In this document: piece after piece, positions 1-6,220 of the stretch | Position numbering within the stretch: position 1 is the stretch's first letter | Layout of the letters: the number at the start of each line of letters is the position of its first letter | NCBI GenBank assembly: GCA_030016455.1 | Contig: JASEJH010000008.1 | Coordinates: 4,356-17,297 of the forward strand | Length of the DNA stretch: 12,942 bases | Reading direction: 5' to 3' | Source: Thermoanaerobacteraceae bacterium | GTDB lineage: Bacteria > Bacillota > Desulfotomaculia > Desulfotomaculales > Ammonificaceae | Translations under genes and position numbers: made by a program | Notes under the pieces: model-generated | Told to the model about the DNA's origin: nothing | Databases searched by the model: none | What the model saw: only the letters and a program-made list of their open reading frames with translations

Positions 1-608
1 ACGAAGTGGTACACGGCAAAGGCTCGCTGGTCGGGAAAATGCCGGGGGACGAATGGCGGCGGTTTGCGAATCTCCGGCTTCTGCTCGGCTACATGTACGC
101 CCACCCCGGGAAGAAGCTCTTGTTTATGGGGGGCGAGTTCGGCCAGTGGCGGGAGTGGAACCACGACACAAGCCTGGACTGGCACCTTCTCGAACACCCC
201 CTGCACCAGGGAGTGCAGCGGTGGGTGAAGGACTTAAACCGCTTTTATGCCGCTACGCCCGCGGCTTACGAGCTGGATTTCGCTGTTGAGGGTTTCGAGT
301 GGGTGGACTTTTACGACTGGGAACAGGGCGTGATAAGCTTCCTCCGGAAGAGCAGGAGCGGGCGCGGCACGGTGCTGGTCGTTTGCAACTTCACCCCCGT
401 ACCCAGATACAACTACCGGGTCGGGGTCCCCCGTGGCGGCGTCTGGAAAGAGGTGCTGAACAGTGACGCCGAGGTATACGGCGGCAGCGGGCACGGAAAC
501 TTCGGCGCCGTGGAGGCCGTCCCGGTGCCGGCGCACGGAAGGTATTACTCCCTGTTGCTGACCCTGCCTCCGCTCGGGGTGCTGTTTTTTATCCAAGAGG
601 AAACGTAG
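1..608 (+). CDS. glgB: 1,4-alpha-glucan branching enzyme, C-terminal part (5' end outside window)
   Basis: This is the last 202 codons of a glycogen branching enzyme (GH13 family), which makes alpha-1,6 branches in glycogen by cleaving alpha-1,4 chains and transferring them. The reading frame is open from position 3 and ends at TAG 606-608. The segment [18 protein letters not shown], just after the (missing) HDE part of conserved region IV, and [13 protein letters not shown] near the end of the catalytic barrel are near-diagnostic for GlgB. The remaining roughly 110 residues ([17 protein letters not shown] and onward) match the C-terminal all-beta domain of branching enzymes. Bacterial GlgB is usually 630-730 residues, so about two thirds of the protein lies upstream. 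No hairpin terminator is visible after the stop. No other glycogen gene is present in the window. Confidence 0.95.
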   Translation, partial: EVVHGKGSLVGKMPGDEWRRFANLRLLLGYMYAHPGKKLLFMGGEFGQWREWNHDTSLDWHLLEHPLHQGVQRWVKDLNRFYAATPAAYELDFAVEGFEWVDFYDWEQGVISFLRKSRSGRGTVLVVCNFTPVPRYNYRVGVPRGGVWKEVLNSDAEVYGGSGHGNFGAVEAVPVPAHGRYYSLLLTLPPLGVLFFIQEET

Positions 609-656
609 TCCCCGGCGGTTTCTTCAGCTTATTTTTAAAATTTTTTCAAGATACGG

Positions 657-686
657 TTCCATTTTTTATCGTTTTACGTTTATAAT
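657..686 (+). promoter_or_regulatory. Candidate promoter of the GbsR-like gene
   Basis: The -10 is a perfect TATAAT at 681-686. The best -35 is weak (TTCCAT, 657-662, 18-nt spacer). The region 630-720 is strikingly AT-rich compared with the flanking coding sequence, as expected for a promoter in a GC-rich genome. Transcription would start near 693, inside the palindrome described at 676-697. Confidence 0.5.
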
Positions 687-697
687 ATATTAAACGT
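676..697. promoter_or_regulatory. 22-bp near-perfect palindrome, candidate operator
   Basis: ACGTTTA (676-682) is mirrored by TAAACGT (691-697) around an AT-only centre; 18 of 22 positions pair. It covers the best -10 hexamer (TATAAT, 681-686) upstream of the regulator gene at 728. Dimeric winged-helix regulators commonly bind such palindromes, so negative autoregulation is the natural inference. An AT-rich promoter can form such symmetry by chance, but the GC steps in both arms argue for a real site. Confidence 0.5.
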
Positions 698-727
698 TCT
701 AAATTTTCTAAAGAATAATGGTGGTTT

Positions 728-1246
728 ATGGACGAGAAACTTCGCGAGGCGCGGGAGCAGTTGGTGGCGGCCCTGGGGCGCCAGAGCAGCTTCTGGGGCC
801 TGGGAAAGATAACCGGCGAGCTGTATGCGGTATTGTACCTCTCCGAGAGACCCTTAACGCTGGCCGAACTGGCGGAGGCGCTGGGGGTGACCAAGGGGAA
901 CGTCAGCGTGGCGATCCGGGTCCTCGAGCAGCTCGGCATGGTGCGGCGCAGCATGCGGCCGGGCGACCGCCGGGTTTTCTTCGAAGCGGAGCTCGACTTC
1001 TGGTATATCGCCCGGCGGGTGCTTGAGCAGCGCCAGAAGCCCGAGTTCGACGAGTCGTTCCGGATGGTAGAGGAGGGCCTGAAGCGGGCGCTGGACGCAG
1101 AGCCGGGGCAAAGCCGCGACTTTGTGCTGGACCGCCTGAGCCGGTTGCAGCAGTTCTACCGTGAGCTGGACCAGGTGGTGGAGAGGCTTCTGTTTATCGG
1201 CCCGAGCAGGATCTTCGAGTTGATGAAGATCATGTTGCGGTTGTAG
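728..1246 (+). CDS. GbsR/MarR-type winged-helix transcriptional regulator
   Basis: A 172-residue protein with a winged-helix DNA-binding region at about residues 20-80: YLSERPLTLAELAEALGVTK contains helix 2 and the turn, NVSVAIRVLEQLGMV is the recognition helix, and MRPGDRRVFFEAE is the wing. This layout and the helical C-terminal half fit the GbsR family (COG1510), relatives of MarR; in Bacillus GbsR represses choline/glycine betaine genes, but the ligand here cannot be read. The start is fixed by an in-frame TAA at 716-718; the ribosome binding site is poor (GGTGG at 720-724, only 3 nt from ATG). The gene sits alone between glgB and an SDR gene with its own promoter. The palindrome at 676-697 suggests autoregulation. 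Confidence 0.8.
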   Translation: MDEKLREAREQLVAALGRQSSFWGLGKITGELYAVLYLSERPLTLAELAEALGVTKGNVSVAIRVLEQLGMVRRSMRPGDRRVFFEAELDFWYIARRVLEQRQKPEFDESFRMVEEGLKRALDAEPGQSRDFVLDRLSRLQQFYRELDQVVERLLFIGPSRIFELMKIMLRL

Positions 1247-1461
1247 CCGGAAGGACGGATGTCGGCAAAGGAAACAAGGCGTGGCGGTTTCGGGGGTCGG
1301 GGAGAAGTCGTTCACGACGATAAAGTCGCGCCGCCAGGAATGAAATGTGTGTAGCGGAAAAGCGGCGTCGCCTGTTTCGACTCCCCAGCGAACACTTGAG
1401 ACGCGCGGCAACCAAACTGAGCGACGACGAGTGGCGGAGGCGGGTCTGCGGCCACGGATGG

Positions 1462-1488
1462 CCCGGCACTCAGCCTTTGAGTGCCGGG
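1462..1488. repeat. Perfect 11-bp inverted repeat, copy 1 of a palindrome shared with 8257-8287
   Basis: CCCGGCACTCA (1462-1472) and TGAGTGCCGGG (1478-1488) are exact reverse complements around a 5-nt loop (GCCTT). No T-run follows on either strand, so it is not a classical intrinsic terminator. The arm differs from the arm at 8257-8287 at one stem position only, where both sides change together (C-G becomes T-A), so the pairing is kept. It could stop or stabilise transcripts of the upstream regulator gene, or be a dispersed repeat element. Confidence 0.7.
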
Positions 1489-1515
1489 TGAACGTGTGAG
1501 CGGGAGCGAAACAGG

Positions 1516-1544
1516 TTGAAACAGCCGCCGGCGTTAGCAATAAT
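1516..1544 (+). promoter_or_regulatory. Sigma-A-type promoter for the SDR gene
   Basis: TTGAAA (1516-1521; 5 of 6 consensus) and AATAAT (1539-1544; 5 of 6) are separated by exactly 17 nt. The predicted start near 1551 gives a 5' leader of about 34 nt before ATG 1585, which has a GGGGAG ribosome binding site at 1571-1576. This suggests the SDR gene is transcribed separately from the regulator. Confidence 0.6.
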
Positions 1545-1584
1545 TGGTCATTTTAGAGGGGAGTAGAAACGGGGAGTGAGTTGC

Positions 1585-2562
1585 ATGGAAACTCCGGAAC
1601 CGAACGTCGTGACCGGGGCGTTCGGCTACACCGGCAAGTACATTGCCCGGCGGCTCATTTCGCTCGGGAAGCGGGTGAAGACGCTGACCGGGTGGCCCAA
1701 CCGCCCCAACCCGTTCGGCGGGACGGTGAGCGTGGCTCCGTTTAATTTTGACCGGCCGGAAGAACTGGTAAAGAGCCTGCGGGGAGCCACAACCCTTTAT
1801 AATACCTACTGGATTCGTTTCCCGCGGGGGCGCCTGACCTATGAGAAAGCGGTCGCCAACACGAAAACGCTGATTGCCGCAGCCCGGGAGGCCGGCGTGC
1901 GGCGATTTGTCCACGTCAGCATTGTCAACGCGGCGCCGGAATCGCCCCTTCCTTATTTCCGGGGGAAGGGGATTCTCGAACAGGAGCTTATCAGCTCCGG
2001 GTTGTCGTACGCGATCATCCGGCCCACGGTGATCTTCGGACCCGAGGACATCCTGATTAACAACATCGCCTGGCTGCTCAGGCGATTTTCGGTTTTTGCG
2101 GTTCCCGGCGACGGGCGGTACCGGCTCCAGCCGGTCTTTGTGGAGGACGTAGCCGCGCTGGCGGTTGATGCGGGACAGCGCGAGGAAAACGTGGTTATAG
2201 ATGCGGTTGGTCCGGAGGTTTTTACGTTTGACGAACTGGTGAAGCTAATCGCCGAGAAGATCGGTAGCAAAGCACGGATCGTCCATGCGCCGCCCAGCCT
2301 GGCTTACTTATTTTCTAAGCTAATTGGCTATTTAGTAAGGGACGTGGTTATAACGCGAGACGAGATCAAGGGGCTGATGATGGGCCTGCTGGTCTCCGGC
2401 GGCCCGGCGACGGGGCGGGTTCGCCTCAGCGACTGGCTGGCGGAAAACGCCGGCCGGGTGGGCGCTGGTTATGCTTCGGAGTTGGGGAGGCACTACCGCC
2501 CGTTCAGGCTGCCGCAGCGAAAGCGACGGCAAAACCAGCGGGCGATGCTGCTGGAAAAATAA
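1585..2562 (+). CDS. Atypical short-chain dehydrogenase/reductase (NDUFA9/NmrA-like NAD(P)-binding protein)
   Basis: A 325-residue Rossmann-fold protein. The dinucleotide-binding motif TGAFGYTG is at residues 10-17, close to the N-terminus; S112 (FVHVSI) and Y124-xxx-K128 (PYFRGK) occupy the positions of the SDR catalytic residues; YAIIRPTVIFGPED and VPGDGRYRLQPVFVEDVA are the hallmark later segments of the atypical SDR group that includes NDUFA9-like proteins and COG0702. Such proteins are often quinone- or electron-transport-associated or act as redox sensors; the substrate cannot be read. ATG 1585 is preferred over GTG 1576 because the GGGGAG at 1571-1576 would overlap the latter. The C-terminus is very basic (RLPQRKRRQ). 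It follows a regulator gene but has its own promoter, and it converges on the YaiI-type gene. Confidence 0.8.
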   Translation: METPEPNVVTGAFGYTGKYIARRLISLGKRVKTLTGWPNRPNPFGGTVSVAPFNFDRPEELVKSLRGATTLYNTYWIRFPRGRLTYEKAVANTKTLIAAAREAGVRRFVHVSIVNAAPESPLPYFRGKGILEQELISSGLSYAIIRPTVIFGPEDILINNIAWLLRRFSVFAVPGDGRYRLQPVFVEDVAALAVDAGQREENVVIDAVGPEVFTFDELVKLIAEKIGSKARIVHAPPSLAYLFSKLIGYLVRDVVITRDEIKGLMMGLLVSGGPATGRVRLSDWLAENAGRVGAGYASELGRHYRPFRLPQRKRRQNQRAMLLEK

Positions 2563-2599
2563 TCCTGTTCCGCTATAGCGGGCAACCCGGAAGGCGGTT
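2563..2599. terminator. Possible weak bidirectional terminator between convergent genes
   Basis: The 37-nt gap between the SDR stop and the minus-strand YaiI-type stop contains a perfect 12-bp palindrome CCGCTATAGCGG at 2570-2581. A true hairpin would need a loop of about four bases and so a stem of only four pairs. TCCTG at 2563 can also pair with CAGGA at 2601. There is no T-run, so this is a weak call. Confidence 0.25.
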
Positions 2600-3034
2600 T
2601 CAGGAGCGTTTTAGGAGCTTATAGAGGGCAGCGGTGAAGCGTTGATCATCGGCGGGGGAGCGTTTTGCCGGGCCTTTGGTGCGGGTGCCGCTGCGGCGGA
2701 GGCGGGCTTTGAGGCTGCGTTCTTCGAGGAGAAACGGGATCGACTCCGGCCGGTAAATGCGGCCGTTCGGGGAGACGGCGGCGGCGCCCTTGCCGATAAC
2801 CAGGGCGGCCAGGCCCCAGTCCTGTGTTACCACGACATCTCCGGCCCGGGCGGCGTTGGCAACAGCGATGTCGGTTTCCTCGGGAGCGTCGCCGACGGTG
2901 ATGTGCTTTTCGGATTCGATCTGGTGGTGGAAGCTCGCCACGGTCCAGAGCGGGATCCCAAACTCGCGCGTCACCTGCCGGCAGATCTTCAGGACGCTTG
3001 CCGGACAGGCGTCGGCATCCACGATCACTTTCAA
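2600..3034 (-). CDS. YaiI/YqxD family protein (UPF0178, DUF188)
   Basis: A 144-residue protein with all the family's hallmarks: VDADACP at residues 5-11, an acidic ETD at 53-55, and GDVVVTQDWGLAAL from residue 65. The aspartates D6, D8, D55, D66 and D72 form the conserved acidic set expected of a PIN/NYN-like nuclease fold; no biochemical role is firmly established. Length matches the family (about 145-160). The start is TTG (3032-3034), preceded by GGGAGG at 3044-3049 with a 9-nt spacer; a GTG two codons inside (3026-3028) is an alternative. The C-terminus SPADDQRFTAALYKLLKR is also typical. Transcribed divergently from nurA, with its own promoter at 3067-3072. Confidence 0.93.
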   Translation of the reverse strand: MKVIVDADACPASVLKICRQVTREFGIPLWTVASFHHQIESEKHITVGDAPEETDIAVANAARAGDVVVTQDWGLAALVIGKGAAAVSPNGRIYRPESIPFLLEERSLKARLRRSGTRTKGPAKRSPADDQRFTAALYKLLKRS

Positions 3035-3066
3035 GGTTTCCTTCCTCCCGGACGGGTGGTAACCTC

Positions 3067-3095
3067 ATTATACAACGGCACCGGTGCGTTTGAAA
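3067..3095 (-). promoter_or_regulatory. Candidate promoter for the YaiI-type gene
   Basis: On the minus strand a perfect TATAAT -10 (3067-3072) lies 32 nt upstream of the TTG start. The -35 at the standard 17-nt spacing is TTTCAA (3090-3095), a weak match. It lies about 10 bp from the plus-strand nurA promoter, so the two would compete for polymerase or share a regulator. Confidence 0.5.
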
Positions 3096-3103
3096 CGAGA
3101 GGC

Positions 3104-3132
3104 TTGCCGTGGAAATTCTCGTGTGGTAGGAT
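3104..3132 (+). promoter_or_regulatory. Candidate promoter of the nurA-herA-mre11-rad50 block
   Basis: TTGCCG (3104-3109) and TAGGAT (3127-3132) are 17 nt apart, each 4 of 6 to consensus, and TGG directly before the -10 makes it an extended -10 promoter. The start would be near 3139, leaving a leader of about 37 nt before TTG 3176. No other upstream promoter of similar quality was noticed for this block. Confidence 0.45.
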
Positions 3133-3175
3133 GCCCTTAGGATAGAAAAGAAACAGAAGTTAAGGTGATCCCCCT

Positions 3176-4126
3176 TTGCTGGTCACCAACGAGGGAGCGC
3201 TGGCGGAGCTGCGGCGCTTCGGCGAGGTGCTTTCGGAGATCAAAAGGCCCGAAAGCAGCGCCCTGCGCCAGGCACTGGCCCGCCTCGGGCGGTTTGTCCG
3301 CATTGAACCGGTTAAACCGGATGGTCTGATCGTGGCGGTGGACGGTTCCTGCCAGACGGTAGGGGCAAGCTACCCGTATTTTCTGACGCTGGTTCAGGCG
3401 GTGGCCCTGAGCCTGCCGCCGCGCCAGCCGCTGGTGCGGCACCGGCTTTTTTCGCCGCTCTTTCCGGCGGAACGGGCGGAACTCGAAACCCGGGCGGGCG
3501 AAAGCCAACCGGTCGAGGTGGCGGCGGAACTCCGGGTCCGGGAGTTGATGGCCGAGGCGGAGCTGGCGGTGGCGTGTGAAGCTGCCCGGCAATACCGGGG
3601 CGGCCTCATTTTACTCGACGGGGGGTTCGTCCACTTCCGGGCGCGGGCGGGGGTGCTCTTCGAAGAGTTGGCGGAAGCGGCGGCGAGGAGCGGGTGCCTG
3701 CTGGTGGGGACGATCGAAGAGGTCTCCAGCCGGTTGCTGGGCAGGGCCGTGGACGGTTTGTGGGCGCAGGACAGTCCGGCGTACGACCGGGAGATCCTTT
3801 ACGGTTGCCTGGCGGTAGGCGAGGCGTTCATTCTGCCGCCGGAAGTGCGGAAGGACGAAGGAATAAGTACAGTTTTCGCGCGTTTTGCCGCGCATCCCCA
3901 GCCGGTGGCCTTCGATTTTCTGACCGAAAGGGAGATACCCTGGGTGCTCGGGGTTTTGCGGGCGCTGACGCCTTTCGACGGGCGGGGCATCCCGGCGGTG
4001 CTCGACATCGCCGACCGGTACGTGAGGCTTACGGCGGCGGAAGTGGAGCAGTTAGTGGCGGCGGCCGTGCCGCCGGAGGTGCGGGAGGTTTTTCTTACGG
4101 CGCACCGGTTGCGGCGGGCGCTGTAA
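3176..4126 (+). CDS. nurA: NurA-domain DNA end-processing nuclease
   Basis: A 316-residue NurA-type nuclease. In archaea NurA forms a dimer that docks on the HerA hexamer and degrades DNA ends to produce 3' overhangs for recombination. The conserved metal-binding segments are visible: LIVAVDGS at residues 51-58 (D56) and GGLILLDGGF at 142-151 (D148), with an acidic helix between (VAAELRVRELMAEAEL, E118 a likely ligand), and the later GTIEEVSSRLL and PVAFDFL segments. Start TTG 3176 has AAGGTGAT at 3162-3169, 6 nt away. The stop is 21 nt before the herA start, the classical nurA-herA pairing. It opens a run of same-strand genes. The sequence is much diverged between families, so identification rests on motifs plus context. 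Confidence 0.9.
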   Translation: MLVTNEGALAELRRFGEVLSEIKRPESSALRQALARLGRFVRIEPVKPDGLIVAVDGSCQTVGASYPYFLTLVQAVALSLPPRQPLVRHRLFSPLFPAERAELETRAGESQPVEVAAELRVRELMAEAELAVACEAARQYRGGLILLDGGFVHFRARAGVLFEELAEAAARSGCLLVGTIEEVSSRLLGRAVDGLWAQDSPAYDREILYGCLAVGEAFILPPEVRKDEGISTVFARFAAHPQPVAFDFLTEREIPWVLGVLRALTPFDGRGIPAVLDIADRYVRLTAAEVEQLVAAAVPPEVREVFLTAHRLRRAL

Positions 4127-4135
4127 TTGCACGCA

Positions 4136-4141
4136 GGGAGG
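4136..4141 (+). promoter_or_regulatory. Ribosome binding site that fixes the herA start
   Basis: GGGAGG lies 6 nt before TTG 4148. The frame is open back to a TTG at 4127 directly after the nurA stop, but that codon would precede this site. The downstream TTG begins LRVIGITDQQ, a normal HerA N-terminus. Confidence 0.75.
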
Positions 4142-4147
4142 ATTGGC

Positions 4148-6076
4148 TTGCGGGTAATCGGTATTACCGACCAGCAGCGGGCGAAGGTCGCCACGCGGGA
4201 GCGGCCTTTCCGGATTAACGAATTTTTAGTGGTGGAGGACGGCACCAGGGAAGCCCTGGTGGAGGTGGTGGCCACCCAGGCGGTAAACCCGCTTCTCCCG
4301 GAGTCCGGGCGCGGGCCCGGCCTGATTGACGAAGCCACGCTAAGCACGCTTCAGGCTTTGGGATACAACCCCGGAAACGAGACTTTTTACGTGGCTGAGG
4401 TGAGGGCGACAGCGGAGCTTTCATACCCGCTGGCGGTAGGGGCGAAGGTGCGCCCGGCGGTTTTTGCGGAGGTCCGCGCGCTTTTGCTGCCGGAAGATAC
4501 CGGGCGGGCGGCGCTGCTCGGTGTGGTACGGGGCACGGAGGAGTTCGCGGTGCCGCCGGAGTTTACGGGCCTGGCTTTCCGGTACCACCCCCGGGAGGAC
4601 CGCGCCACGCCTGCCCCCGGGGTGCCGTTTTTCCTGGATTGGGACCAGCTCAGCCAGTACCCGCACATCGGCGTTTTCGGCGGCTCCGGTTCCGGGAAGT
4701 CCTTCGCCCTCCGGGTTTTAACCGAGGAGTTGATGCAGCGGGGGCTGCCCGCACTGGTCTTCGACCCCCATTTCGAGCTGAGCTTTGAGCAACCGCTGGT
4801 ATTTAACCCGCTTTTCATAGCAAAGAAGGAGGAACTGGCCGGGCGGTGGGCGGTTTTCACGCTGGGGCAGAACGTGAGCGTCCGGTTCGAGGACCTGACG
4901 CGCGGCGACCTGGTGAACCTGTTCCGGGCGGCGATGGAGGGCTGGACCGAGCAGATGGAGCACGCGGCGCGGGTTCTCTGGCGGCCAGGCGACAGCGTGG
5001 AGACCTACCAGCGGCGGCTGGCGGCTCTGGCGGAGGCGCTTTCGCAGAAGAACAGGTACGAACGGGCGCTGGAGGCCATGGATAAGGGGGAGGACCCGGC
5101 CGCGCGGCTGTTTCCCGAGGACCCGTGGCGGCAGCAGGAGTTCCGCGAGCGGCTGGGGATTTACCGGGACTTCCGGGACACCGGTATTGCCGATGTAACC
5201 GCGCACGCGGTGCTCCGGCGCCTGGACTACCTGCGCTACGGGAACCTTTTCAGCCCCCAGGGCACGGAGGTCTTGGAGGAAGCACTGCGGCAGGGGAAGA
5301 CGTGCATCGTGCGCGGGGAAACCCGCAATTTGAGCATTTTCGCTACCTACGCCATCCGCAAGCTTTTTGGCTTGCGGCGCCGCTACCGGGATAACCTCCA
5401 GTACGGCAGCGCCAGGGGCGAGGCCTTTTTTCCGCCGTTCTTTTTAGTGACCGACGAAGCGCACAACCTGGCGCCCAAGCCGAAGGGAGAGAAGGACTTC
5501 GCGCCAGCGCGGCCGGTGATCCGTGAAATTGCGCAGGAGGGACGGAAGTACGGCGTCTTTTTGATTCTCGCCACGCAGCGGCCGGCGCTCCTGGATGATA
5601 CGGTAAACGCCCAGTTGAACACAAAGATCATCCTGCGGACGGTGCGGGCGCAGGACTTGGACGCCGTGAGCCGGGAAACCGACCTGGGGCTGCACGAGGT
5701 GGCCAGGCTGCCCTACCTTTCTTCGGGAAACGCCTTCGTTTCCTCGGCGATCGTAGGGCGGACGGTACCGGTGGCGGTGCGGGCTTCTTGGACGCGCAGC
5801 CCGCATGCCGAGAGCCCCTTTGACGAATGGCGGCGCCACCTCAGTACCACCGGGGAAGACCTCTGGCCGGCGGTGCGGTCCTTTGTTGCCGCCAACAGGG
5901 GGGTGCTCACGGAAATCGACCTCGCCGCCTGTTTGAATCACTGCCAGCAAGTGCTCGACCGGCGGGTGACCGAAGGCGAGTTGCGCCGCGCGCTTGACCG
6001 CTGGGCGGAAGAGGGGCGGCTCGAAGCGCGGCCCAACCGGGCCTTTGGCGGAACGCGCTGGACGTTAAAGGGTTAG
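4148..6076 (+). CDS. herA: HerA-type hexameric DNA translocase/ATPase (DUF87)
   Basis: A 642-residue FtsK/HerA-superfamily ATPase that, in studied relatives, encircles duplex DNA as a hexamer and drives it into NurA. Residues 1 to about 100 resemble the HAS-barrel that contacts NurA. The ATPase core has Walker A GGSGSGKS at 178-185, Walker B FFLVTDEAHNLAPK at 431-444 (D436, E437), a sensor-like ATQRP, and the HerA-specific NTKIILRTVRAQDLDAV. A helical insertion (roughly residues 255-345) separates the Walker motifs, as in other HerA proteins. Residues 577-642 form an additional region with two to three helices and a TRWTL strand that reads like a winged-helix. Start chosen at TTG 4148 by its ribosome binding site. 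It follows nurA by 21 nt, so the two are very likely co-transcribed. Confidence 0.93.
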   Translation: MRVIGITDQQRAKVATRERPFRINEFLVVEDGTREALVEVVATQAVNPLLPESGRGPGLIDEATLSTLQALGYNPGNETFYVAEVRATAELSYPLAVGAKVRPAVFAEVRALLLPEDTGRAALLGVVRGTEEFAVPPEFTGLAFRYHPREDRATPAPGVPFFLDWDQLSQYPHIGVFGGSGSGKSFALRVLTEELMQRGLPALVFDPHFELSFEQPLVFNPLFIAKKEELAGRWAVFTLGQNVSVRFEDLTRGDLVNLFRAAMEGWTEQMEHAARVLWRPGDSVETYQRRLAALAEALSQKNRYERALEAMDKGEDPAARLFPEDPWRQQEFRERLGIYRDFRDTGIADVTAHAVLRRLDYLRYGNLFSPQGTEVLEEALRQGKTCIVRGETRNLSIFATYAIRKLFGLRRRYRDNLQYGSARGEAFFPPFFLVTDEAHNLAPKPKGEKDFAPARPVIREIAQEGRKYGVFLILATQRPALLDDTVNAQLNTKIILRTVRAQDLDAVSRETDLGLHEVARLPYLSSGNAFVSSAIVGRTVPVAVRASWTRSPHAESPFDEWRRHLSTTGEDLWPAVRSFVAANRGVLTEIDLAACLNHCQQVLDRRVTEGELRRALDRWAEEGRLEARPNRAFGGTRWTLKG

Positions 6077-6079
6077 GGT

Positions 6080-6192
6080 GTTCGACGTTCAACGTTCAAC
6101 GTTCAAGGTTCATGGTTCGAAGTTGGAAGTTCACAGCTCGAGGTTAGACAGTTCGAAGTTCTGGCTTCTGACTACTGAATTCTAAATTCCGA
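6080..6192. repeat. Degenerate 7-bp tandem repeat array, about 16 units
   Basis: Starting at GTTCGAC (6080) the sequence reads as heptads: GTTCAAC twice, then GTTCAAG, GTTCATG, GTTCGAA, GTTGGAA, GTTCACA, GCTCGAG, an 8-nt unit, GTTCGAA, GTTCTGG, CTTCTGA, CTACTGA, ATTCTAA, ATTCCGA. The consensus is roughly GTTCRAN, decaying from left to right. It fills most of the 144-bp gap between herA and mre11. Heptameric intergenic repeats occur in several bacterial groups; a function is not known to me. I see no promoter I trust within it. Confidence 0.8.
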
Positions 6193-6220
6193 CCCCTAAT
6201 TCATTACACCGGAGGCCGAG

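Larger units (their letters stand above)
1247..1584. other. Intergenic region with hairpin and promoter; no supported gene
   Basis: 338 bp between the regulator and the SDR gene. It holds a strong palindrome (1462-1488), a short hairpin GTCGT-TC-ACGAC around 1307-1318, and a good promoter at 1516-1544. I see no convincing protein and cannot match it to an RNA family I know. A 48-codon frame (1345-1491) has an AGGA upstream, but its arginine-rich composition looks like an off-frame reading of GC-rich DNA. Confidence 0.5.

Noticed and set aside
1345..1491. 48-codon open frame with AGGA upstream and containing the palindrome
   Set aside because: Arginine-rich, no recognisable motif, typical of an off-frame reading of GC-rich DNA; no neighbouring gene supports it.
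854..1540. Long minus-strand open frame across the regulator gene
   Set aside because: It overlaps a clear winged-helix gene on the other strand, has no domain I recognise, and its length follows from GC-rich codon bias.
2642..3145. Plus-strand 167-residue frame over the YaiI-type gene
   Set aside because: Antisense shadow of a conserved family member with all hallmark motifs; composition is Gly/Ala-rich and motif-free.
6080..6192. CRISPR array
   Set aside because: The units are 7 nt with no spacers and no cas genes nearby.
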